DNA of 64,000 bases from Catonia carolina (taxonomy: Eukaryota > Arthropoda > Insecta > Hemiptera > Achilidae). Of this stretch, positions 11,301-23,300 are shown one piece after another. The position numbers and the translations under genes are program-made. The DNA lies in the NCBI GenBank assembly GCA_035578175.1, contig JAQMRL010000004.1:76931401-76995400 (forward strand), written 5' to 3'. Position 1 is the stretch's first letter. Every line of letters begins with the position of its first letter. The notes beneath the pieces are model-generated. The model was not told where the DNA came from, made no database searches, and saw only the letters and a program-made list of their open reading frames with translations.

Positions 11301-14300
11301 AAGTGAGTCGTGGATTAGTACCAGACCATAGGAGAGTAGAGTACAGGCGGCAAAGATGCGATTTCTGCTAAGAACAAAGGGTTACAGTCGTAGGGACAAA
11401 CTAAGAAATGAGGACATAAGAACCGAACTGAATATTTAAAACCTGAATGGGAAGATTACAGAATATCGAAATTGATGAAGGGTGCACATAGAAAGAACGC
11501 CTGAGGGAAGGATCTGTCTCAATGTTTTGCAATATAGACCGGAGGGAAGGAGAGATGTTGGAAGACCACAAAAGAAATGGTAATAATTCAATAGTTTGTC
11601 GCTGCTATGAACCAGAACAGGCGTAACCTAATCCTTGACTATGAGAATATCTTTAAATGACAAAACTTACTTGTATTTTCTTAAGCTGTTGTCTCATATC
11701 TTCCAACTCTGCACGGATTTTCTTTTCAGAAGCCATCAATTGTACTTTATCTCTTTGTTCTTTGCTCACACCTTTGTACATATCAAGCAGTAATTTTAAC
11801 TCTTTCTGATCGTTTAATGCTTTCCTAATAACAAATGAAAACAAAACCAAATATTATTACAATATTATACACAAGATAGCTTCTAATTCTCGATTGTTTA
11901 AAAAGCACTACCAAAAATACAATTAGTGTAAAAATAATAGGGACGTGTAGATTCCAAATGTCAAATCTCTATACTCCTCCTTCTACCTCAATCGTAAGAT
12001 TGGTTGGCAGCCCTCCATCTAGCTCTGTCCATTGCCACCCTCTTCCATTGCGCATAGCTCTCAGCACCCAGATCTTTTGTAATTTGGTTTAGATACTGTA
12101 GCCGGGGCCTTCCACGACCCCTTTGTCCATTAACTGTGTTTGATAAACCCATTTGAAGCTGTCCCCACCCAGAGACCCGAATGGGGGACTATTTTACCTC
12201 CGGAATATTTAGTTACAGATGGACTCATCATGATAATTTGGCTGCTTTTGAGAATATCCTGACGGATCTTTAATGCAGTGGTCATCTCCTGGCCTTCCAC
12301 ATCCCAATGCCGTTGACCAGAGTCTGGTTCATCCCCCTTCTGGGATACTTTCATATCCCAAGGGCAATAGGGTGCCCTTCTTCCACTTTACTACAGTATA
12401 ACATTATATCACAGTCCAAGAGAGAATATTGTTTGGGAAGTCGCTTCAGTAGAAGAATGCTTTCAGCATCGACTTAGGATACAACCAGCGACCCTTACTA
12501 CAGTCGTCCAGAGTACATCAGTAGATTGTTAGACTATCTACGGTTAGAAAATCCCTCCTGTATAACAAACTGATGTCCTGTAAGATTCATTTTCAAGTTT
12601 CAAAAACAGAACTATTTAGTAGTAAATCCCTGAGGAAAGCAAGGGTAAACCACTTCTCTCCTTTTAACTTAGTAAAGCCTCTAGAGGTTCAAACTAGCCT
12701 TTCGGCTGATGACCTAAACAGCAAAACATTTATTTAACATTTAGGTTACATATTTTTGATACGTGTGGATTATTGGCAATTTCAATTCTTGGCACACACA
12801 GTGCCAATCGTTACCACCAATCAGGAGTTTACTTTTGATAATCAGTTTGATAGCAGGAATAAAAATTCAAGGAGAAACAATAAAAATGCTAAGATTCGCC
12901 GATGATATAGTAGTATTAGCTGAGACAAAGAAAGAACTAGAGGATGCCTTAAATGGAATGGATGAGATCTTGAGAAAGGATTACTTAATAAAAATTAATA
13001 AGAACAAAACGAAAGTGTTGTGCAGCAGCAAGAGTGGTTTAGAAGAGATGGGAAATTTAAAAGTAGGCAACGAAAACATACAGGAAGTTGGGGAATTCTG
13101 CTATCTAGGGAGTAAAATAACAAAGGATGGTAGAAGCACAAGTAATACCAAGAGTAGAATTGCTCAAGCTAGAAAAGCCTTTGAAATGAAAAACAACTTA
13201 CTGACTACAAACATTGATTTACAGATTAGGAAAAATTTCTTAAAACATTACGTTTGGAGTGTAGCATTATACGGAAGTGAAACGTGGGTGATAGGGGCTG
13301 TAGAAAAGAAGAGAATAGAAGCTTTTGAAATATGGTGTTATAGGAAAATGTTAAAGATTAGGTGGGTGGACAAAATAAGTAATTTAGAGGTTCTTAGGCG
13401 AGTGGATGAAAAAAGAAGTAGGCTATATGGAAGCATCTTACCAAAAGAAGGGATAGGCTAGTGGGGCATTATCCTAAGACATCCGGGTATTGGGTTATTA
13501 ATAATGGAGGGTGATATTGAGGGAGTAAATTGTAGAGGGAGGCAAAGCTTAGAATATATAAAGCAAATTACAAAAGATGTAGGGTGTTACAGGTATGTAG
13601 ATATGAAACGACTTGCGCAAGATAGAAAGGTTGGAGAACTGCATCAAACCAGTCGAGAGACTGATGACAAAAAAAATCAGTTTGTGCTATTGTTTATTTA
13701 GAAAAAAATATTTGAAAAACTTACTTTAACTGCGCTTTAAGATCCCTGACTATTTCAGACTCAGGTGCTTTAGCTTCCTTATTACGATGCTGTTCCCTGT
13801 GAGGTTCCTTTTTCACTTCTCTTTTAGCACCTGCCGCAGCAGCAGCGCCAGCTGCACCGGCCGCTCCTTCACCTTTTTCTTTTTTTATCGTAGGTGACGT
13901 TAGTTGTTTATCTTTATCAGCTTCACCGTTCCCTTGTTCTTCAGTCTGAAAATAATGGATACAATTTACAACACCACTACTTCTAAATAGTGAAGAGCGT
14001 TCACTGTTTCAACCAGTCACCGTGATCACGGTGACAGTGATTTTGTGTTCACCGTTACTTATAATAGTTACTAGTGATTTAGCAATAACTGTGTATTTTC
14101 TTAGTACATTTTTCAGTTGTTATCATGAAATAATAATAATGTTTTCAGTTATTATTTCATGATAACTGAAGTTTTGATAAATTAAAGAAATGGGCTACAT
14201 ATATAACTAAAATAAAAATTTATCCTAAAACTGATTACCACAAGGTATCCTAAATCTGTAATAAAAATAACATTTTGTAAAAAAAAGAGAAAGTACAAGA

Positions 14301-17300
14301 AACAATATTTACAACTGAAAAATAACAACGCACGTAATAAATAAAATAGCTAGGTAGAACGCGGCGTGCAATAAAAATAATACTGTAATATAATATTGTG
14401 TTACCGCAATCAGAGATGTAAAGGAACTACCCTCGTTTTGTTTAGTCTAGTAGATGAAAAACAAGGGGAACAGACTGCGAGAGGGAGAGAGAAAGAGAGA
14501 GAGAGAGAGAAGAGTGCGTAAAAATTGAAGTAAAAAAGAATGGACGTGCCGGTTATCAAAGGAGAGGTGACAAGGACAGCACTACGCCCAGTGAACAGAC
14601 CAACATCTTACGTAGCTATCATAGGGGCCTTGAAGAAGAGTAAGCATATTCTGTCGTTTTGTCTATTAACTGTGAACAGCGAATACTAAGTAACTGATTT
14701 TTGTAAAAGTGATTGAAGGAACGAGAGGTCTGTTACTCTTCTATCTGTAGAATTATGGTCGCCGTGTCGTCCTGCCTTGAATAGTGAACAGAGAATGAGT
14801 AAGCGACCTGTGTAATGAGAGGTCTGTACTTTATTGTAGACCTACGGTGAACATTCGCCGTATTGTCCTGTCTTCCAGTGACAGAAGAGTAAGCGATCTT
14901 TGTAACAGTGACTGGGGAACGGTTACTCGCCTATCTGAATAACTGTGGTCACCGTGACTTATAAGTAACCGTGACTCGTTCACAGTGACAGTTCTTTTGT
15001 CTCTTCTCTACTTCTAAATACATTTAACTGCAAAATTAAAATGAAAAGTCAAACAAACGTTAAATTACAAAACAGCTACACAAACAGAAGTAACATACGC
15101 AAGTGAAACCATCTTTAAACAAACACAAAGTAAGGTAATAAGACGGTATTCTCAAGATAGAAAGAAGAATTTCAGAATATGTATTAAAAAAGCCAAGAAA
15201 ATGTACATTTGTTTATATTTAACTGCATTCTTCTTCAAATCAATTAACAAATGCAAGAAATAACTAATCAAAACAAACCACAACACACGAGTTCGATAAA
15301 CTGAATAACCAAGCAGAAAACATCCTTCTGTTCGTAAACATATTACAATGACAGGTCGCACGCAAACTGAGAAAAACATAAACATTAAATTACCAGTTTC
15401 ATTCTGACGAAATTGATATAAATTGCACGGTTCAATGAAAAAATTATCGATACATAGCATGCCAAACTTTAAATTGGATTTCATGAGATATCTCGTCATT
15501 GGTCTGCTAGTTCATCAGTATATGGGAAGCAAGAAATCTCGTCGATGCCCGTGAAAGTGTTAATAATGAGATGTAGTTAACAATTAACGTAGAGCGGTTG
15601 CAAAATAAGCTTGCCAGTATAGCTGCACGAACAGTTCGGATTCAATCGGTAGATTTCGTGCAATAGTACCGAACTGCCTTTTAAATAACATACGCTGAAA
15701 GATGTACAATTATCATCTATTAGCGGCATTAAAGACATACAATTGTAAACATTATATACGAGGGGGTACCCAAAAGTATCCGGAATAGCTCTGCTGTGGG
15801 CGGAGCTTGTGCAGTACAAATTCCCGCCACTAGGCTGCTTGTAGCGCTACTCATTGCCAGTTCAATGCCATTTTGTTCGTTGATCTAGCTTTTTCTGTTC
15901 TCGTGCAGTGATTGTTCTCGCTAGTGCTGTTTTGTGCTCGTGTCGTTTTTCATGATGGCAAGTTTTAATGAACAACGTGCGGCTGTGAAATTTTGCTTCT
16001 TGCTCGGTAAAAACGCCGCGGAAACAGTTGTAATGTTGAACACAGCTTACAAAGACGACGCTATTGGAAAAACCCAAGTGTACGAGTGGTTTTTGCGCTT
16101 TAAAAATAGCGACATGTTGATTGAGAACAAACCTCGTTCTGGACGACCGTCGACTTCCCGAACAGACGAAAATGTTGTGAAAGTGAAAGAAATTGTACGA
16201 ACAGACCGACGACAGACCATTGACCAAATATCACAGGTTAGTGGGTTATCTTGGAGCTCAGTCCAACGCATTTTAACAGAAGACTTGACAATGAAAAGAG
16301 TCGCTGCCAAGTTTGTGCCTCGGGTTCTGACAGACACTCAAAAGGAACGTCGAATTGAAACGTGTAGTGATTTGAAACAACAGCTTGAAACTGATCCAGA
16401 TTTCATGTCAAAGATCATTACGGGTGACGAGTCTTGGTGCTATGGGTACGACCCAGAAACCAAACAACAATCCAGTCAATGGAAGACTTCATTATCACCC
16501 CGACCAAAAAAAAGTCGTCAAGTCAGATCGAACATCAAAACAATGCTGATTTGTTTTTTTGATGTGAGGGGAATTGTCCATTCAGAGTTCGTTCCACCAG
16601 GCCAGACGGTAAATCAAGCTTTTTATCTTGAAGTGTTAAGAAGACTACGAAACAGCATTCGTCGTAAAAGACCTAATTTGTGGCAGACAGGGGACTGGTT
16701 TTTCCACCACGACAACGCGCCTGCACACACGGCAATCTCGGTTACCCAGTTTTTGGCGAAAAACGGCATGGTTTTGCTACCATACGCGCCGTACTCACCC
16801 GATCTGGCTCCGTGTGATTTTTTCTTGTTCCCACGCATGAAAGGTCTCCGATTTAACAACGTTGATGATGTCAAGAAAAAAACGACGGATGAGCTGGCAG
16901 CCATCACTGAAGAGGAGTACAAAAAATGTTTTGAACAGTGGAAGCACCGGTGGGACAAATGTATTAGTTGTAATGGAGAGTATTTTGAAGGGGATAAGGT
17001 TCTTTTGTAAAAAAATTAAAAATAAATAGTTTTAAAAAATAATTCCGGTTTCTTTTGGGTACCCCCTCGTATATACAACAATTAACACCTACCACATACA
17101 ACACAATACTGAGTAATGTTTTCAGATTAGCTGATATATAACGTTGCGAGCGCGACGTGACGCTGATCACAGCTAGTACAGCACTGACCCCCATCACTTG
17201 CTGAGGCAACCGAGCGCGCCATTATCAAAAAAATCTGGTGTGAAACACTCACACAACTTTCTCTTGCCAATGCAAATAATTAACAATAAACCTAACATTG

Positions 17301-20300
17301 GTATTAAAACATTAGAAATGAACAAAAACTAACCTCAAAAACATAACCTTATTTTAATCATGAGTGAATGACGCAAAATGACAATCGAACTCAGTTTGGC
17401 TTAAAAATACGGAAAATCACGCTTTCACGCTAAACTAGGCTCTGTAGAGAAAAATGCTCTAAACAAAAGTTGTAGATCTTTTAATTTTCTATAAATTTAA
17501 TTATATACACTTTTGTCGTAAAATGCATACTAAGACCGAAATGTTAAAAAAATCGATTTTTCTCACGTTTTCGTGAGAAAAAAAACAGAAAATCGCTAAT
17601 TACCGCTAAACTAAGCGTTATACAAAAAAATGTTTGAAACAGAAGTTGTAGGTTTTTAAATTCTCTACAACTTTTATTATATAAGTTTTTGCGCTAAAAT
17701 TTATATTAAAGCCGTAATCTTAAAAAAACAACGTTTTTACGTGAAAACAGCCTCACCAAGAATTTCAGCAAACATGGCGCCTACCCTATCTTGTAGAGAA
17801 TAAAAAATTGAGTAAAATAGGCGATTTTAAAACAAATCGTAGGACCAGTTTTTGAGAAAATCGCAAAAAAGTGAAAAATTATACGAATAAACTACTACTT
17901 CCGGTTGACCAATTTTGATGAAAATGTTCGTGTCGCGTCCGGTAGTGGTATGTAACTTAAGTTTCAAGTTTCAAGTTCGTATGATGTTCCGTTCTTGAGA
18001 TATTCTGTTCACACACAGACACACACACACACACACACACACACAGACCAATCGCTAAAAACATGTTTTTTGGGTTCAGGGGGTCTGAAAACGTATAGAT
18101 CCGGTGAAAACTCGATTTCGAAAAATCGACATGAAAACAATACTTTCCTTCCTATATATTCATATAGGCAAGAGAAAGTAATAAACCTTCTGCGCACTTC
18201 AGAAAACCGGCAAGCTTATTTAGCGTACACTGTACAATGAAAAAGGACGGGCATTTTCACAGTACAGCAGTATCTTGAAAAACATCAAGATATGTAAACA
18301 AGTTGTGAGGATTTTATATGAAATTTTTTGTTTTGCTTTATGTCCAACTGTTTTGCACATTAATGATAATGCACATGATGAAGGGTAATAGATAAAACTG
18401 AGTGAAGAAAAAAAAACACCAGACCTAACTGGAAATCGAATCCGGGACCCCTGACATAGAAGCCATTTCTGTTAACGACTACACAAGGCAAGCCAATTGC
18501 ATGAAAGTGAAACAAGATTGTTTGAACAAAAACCTACTTACGCAGGGAGAAAATTTATGAATAAATTACCCCAATTTTTAAAATGTTGAAACTTTTTATA
18601 GCATACAAGAATTTCTTTCTTGATAGTAGTGATACATTGTGTGATTCTTATATGTATTTCAGGTGTTATATCCGACATGTCCTATACTCCTCCTGGAGTC
18701 TCCAGGGCGCAAAAACAAAAAAAAGGTGCGAGGAGTACAAGTACTTGGGAAGTCTAATTATGACGGAAGGTAACTCAAGGAAAGATATAACTAGTATGAT
18801 TAGTCATGCAGCAACACAAAAGCTAAATTTCTTACTTTGGTAAAAGAGTATTAGTGATGGAACAAACGTTCGGTTGTACTGTGTAATCATGCAAAGTATT
18901 TTACTTTTTATGGTTGAGAAACATGGAAGATGACAAGACGTATAGGCGGATTTTTGCGTAGGAGTAGTAGAATCTCTAGATTAGAGAGATTGAGGAATAT
19001 GGAGATAAGGTTGAGGAAGTTGGACAGTATGGAGGATGAAATCGAGAAAAGGCCTCTGGTGTGGTTTGGACATGTGCAGAGGATGGGAGAGGATAGGTGG
19101 CCAAGTAGAATTGTGAACTGGAAACCCCCAAGGAAGGCAGAAGCATGGGCGACCACCTGAAACATGGAATAAACAAATACGGGAGGAAATGCTCTCTAGG
19201 AATCTAGAGGATGGAGACTGGGAATAGAGAGATAGGTGGTTGTTGGGAAGCGAGACAGGATAGGAGATCAGAAGCAATAGAGATCAGATGGAATAAGAAA
19301 AACAAAGAAAAAGATGAACCAAGTATTAATGGAAACTGGAGCCAAAATTGAAATAACTGGGAAGAACCCAACCAGGTAAAACATAACTAAATACTTATTT
19401 TTAAGGATGTACCTCAGGCTCTTCTTTAGAAAAACAAAGAAAAAGATGAATAACCAAGTATTTCTGGAAACTGGAGCCAAAATTGAAATAACTGAGAAGA
19501 ACCCAACCAGGTAAAACATAACTAAATACTTATTTTTAAGGATGTACCTCAGGCTCTTCTTCTGAAGGTTCCTTTTTGATACTTAATACGCCTGGTTCTT
19601 CTTTGCACTTATCTAACACGACTGTTGCTTGTACAGATTCTTCCTCTTTGCTAGATTCAGAAGATGAACCTTCTTGTTTTTCCTGAACCGGTTGTTGACC
19701 AAGTCTCGTTGTTAGATCTTCGACTTCTTTTTTCAACTAAAAACAAAAAAAAAATCACTAATAACGCCATTTTACAACTTTTTTGAAAATTCTTTATTTA
19801 CTATTCGACTGTCTAAATATTTTAACTTTTTAACATTTTTAAACCCTAAAGAAGATATTACACCTTCAACCATCATTTTTCTTAAATTTTCTTAAATTTC
19901 ATATATTTTGTGTTTGCCCATAACAAGCAGGTGGAGTGTTAAATTAATTGCACTCGATCTGTTGGTTCCAACAAAAACCAGTTCTGTTTCTTATCATATA
20001 GTCAGCCCAATTATGACTGAACTATTTAAGAACAGAAGAGGTGGAGATGTAAAAGACATTAGTCAAGAGTTATATCCTCTGAGAGTAATGAATTTCAGTT
20101 TACAGCCCAGTCCCTGTGGTGAATGAAGTGAAGGTGTCATTTGCAGGGTGGAAAGTGGGTGCTTTACAGAGGGCCTGACATGCTGATAAGCATATTCTTT
20201 CAACTCTGTGAGGAAGGCAGTAGTAAACCAACTCACTCCTCGTTTTTACTTAGTTAAACCTCTAGTGGTTCAAACCAACCTTTCGGCTGTTGACCTAAAA

Positions 20301-23300
20301 AAAAAAATGATGTAATGTTATGATGACGGATCTACCAAAAACACACGCAAGTAGATCACAAGGATCAAGGCAGCCGAGAAGGTTAGTGAAATTTACAAAT
20401 ATTTATACAATAGAATTGATTTTAAAGCTGCATGATGCATATAAAGATTCATTTTTTAATTTACTATATTAAATTACAACAAGTCAAACATTTTGGACTC
20501 TCTACTCAGGTCAGAAATTTTCTAAAATAATTAATCGAAATTTAGATACTTATATACGAGGGGGTACCCAAAAGAAACCGGAATTATTTTTTAAAACTAT
20601 TTATTTTTAATTTTTTTACAAAAGAACCTTATCCCCTTCAAAATACTCTCCATTACAACTAATACATTTGTCCCACCGGTGCTTCCACTGTTCAAAACAT
20701 TTTTTTGTACTCCTCTTCAGTGATGGCTGCCAGCTCATCCGTCGTTTTTTTCTTGACATCATCAACGTTGTTAAATCGGAGACCTTTCATGCCCCTTTTC
20801 ATGCGTGGAAACAAGAAAAAATCACACGGAGCCAGATCGGGTGAGTACGGTGCGTGTGGTAGCAAAACCATGCCGTTTTTCGCCAAAAACTGGGTAACCG
20901 AGATTGCCGTGGAAAAACCAGTCCCCTGTCTGCCACAAATTAGGTCTTTTACGACGAATGCTGTTTCGTAGTCTTCTTAACACTTCAAGATAAAAAGCTT
21001 GATTTACCGTCTGGCCTGGTGGAACGAACTCTGAATGGACAATTCCCCTCACATCAAAAAAACAAATCAGCATTGTTTTGATGTTCGATCTGACTTGACG
21101 ACTTTTTTTTGGTCGGGGTGATAATGAAGTCTTCCATTGACTGGATTGTTGTTTGGTTTCTGGGTCGTACCCATAGCACCAAGACTCGTCACCCGTAATG
21201 ATCTTTGACATGAAATCTGGATCAGTTTCAAGCTGTTGTTTCAAATCACTACACGTTTCAATTCGACGTTCCTTTTGAGTGTCTGTCAGAACCCGAGGCA
21301 CAAACTTGGCAGCGACTCTTTTCATTGTCAAGTCTTCTGTTAAAATGCGTTGGACTGAGCTCCAAGATAACCCACTAACCTGTGATATTTGGTCAATGGT
21401 CTGTCGTCGGTCTGTTCGTACAATTTCTTTCACTTTCACAACATTTTCGTCTGTTCGGGAAGTCGACGGTCGTCCAGAACGAGGTTTGTTCTCAATCAAC
21501 ATGTCGCTATTTTTAAAGCGCAAAAACCACTCGTACACTTGGGTTTTTCCAATAGCGTCGTCTTTGTAAGCTGTGTTCAACATTACAACTGTTTCCGCGG
21601 CGTTTTTACCGAGCAAGAAGCAAAATTTCACAGCCGCACGTTGTTCATTAAAACTTGCCATCATGAAAAACGACACGAGCACAAAACAGCACTAGCGAGA
21701 ACAATCACTGCCCGAGAACAGAACAAGCTAGATCAACGAACAAAATGGCATTGAACTGGCAATGAGTAGCGCTACAAGCAGCCTAGTGGCGGGGAATTTG
21801 TACTGCACAAGCTCCGCCCACAGCAGAGCTATTCCGGATACTTTTGAGTACCCCCTCGTATAGGAGCAAGAGAAAGTAAAAATCGTTTAGAAAAACATAA
21901 CACAAATTCAAACATTAAAAATCTGGTGTGAAACACTCACACAGCTTTCTCTTGCCAATGCAAATAATTAACAATATAACCTAACGTTATAGTAATAAAA
22001 CATTAGAAATAAACAAAACAACTAATTTCAAAAAACATAATCTTATTTTAATCATGAGTGAAAGACGTAAAGTGAAAATCAACCTCAGTTTAGCTTAAAA
22101 ATATGGAAAATTACTTTTTCACACTAAACTAGGCTCTGTAGAGAAAAATTCTCTACATAAAAGTTGTAGATCTTTTCATTTCCTATAAATTTGATTATAC
22201 TTTTTTGTCATAAAATGCATAATAAGCCTGAAATCTACAGAAAAATCAATATTTTTACATGATTTTGTGAGAAAAAAACAGAAAATTGCTAATTACCGCT
22301 TAACTAAGCGTTATACAAAAAAATGTTTGAAATAAAAGTTGTAGGGTTTTAAATTCTCTACAACTTTTAATAGATACATTTTTGTGCTAAAATACATATT
22401 GAAGTTGCAATCTTAAAAAAAACAAATTTTTTTACGAGAAAACGGCCTCACCAAGAATTTCAGCAGACATGGCGCCTACCTTATCTTGTAGAGCATCAAA
22501 AATGTAGTAAATGAGGCGATTTTAAAAAAAATTGTAGGAGTCGTTTATAAGAAACTCGCAAAAAAGTGAAAAATAGCACAAATAAACTACTACTTTCAGT
22601 TGACCGATTTTGATGAAAATGTTCATGTCGGGTCCTCTAGTGGTATCTAACTTAAGTTTCAAGTTCGTGCAGTGTTCTGTTCTTGATATATTCGGTTCAC
22701 ACACATACACAGACCAATCGCTAAAAACGTTTTTTGGGTTCAGGGGGTCTGAAAACGTGTAGATCCGATGAAAACTCGATTTTAAAAAATCGACATGAAA
22801 ACAATACTTTCCTTCCTACATATTCATATAGGCATGAGAAAGTTAAAATACATACCTTTGGAATTTCAGCATTCGCATCTTTATATTTTCGTTTGTATCG
22901 ATGCACCTCTCCCTTTAACTGTTGGTTATGATTTTGTAAAGATGTTATAAGATGCCTCATCTCCCTATTGATTGGACCAGTCTGTTCATTCGCCGCTAAA
23001 TTCTGTTCAAACTCAATACGCAGCATTTCATATTCCTTTCTCAGTTGAGCTAACAGATCTTCAAGCTGAATCACTTCCGTTCTCAATTTCTTTTGTGCCA
23101 TTAATTCTTCACTCTACAAAAAAAAATTATAACAAATGATTATAAAAACATGTACTTCAACATTTTTCAGTGCTGTAATAGAACTCGCAACTGATATTAG
23201 AACCAGACAGCTTGTAAAAGAGTGGAGAGTGGATGGAGGGCAGAGAGACATTAAGATATTTTGTGGAATAAGACATGGCTGAATTCTTTCATCTTTAACC

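Noticed and set aside
15152..15499. 115-codon minus-strand frame with hydrophobic stretches
   Set aside because: No recognisable family; composition explained by AT-rich sequence.
16047..16337. Minus-strand frame opposite the intact mariner transposase
   Set aside because: Shadow of the transposase codons; the same shadow appears opposite the sister copy at 21279-21569.
18009..18240. Open frames over the (AC)n run of Helentron-like copies
   Set aside because: Simple-repeat translation (Thr-His or Val-Cys) recurs in every copy and is not a gene.
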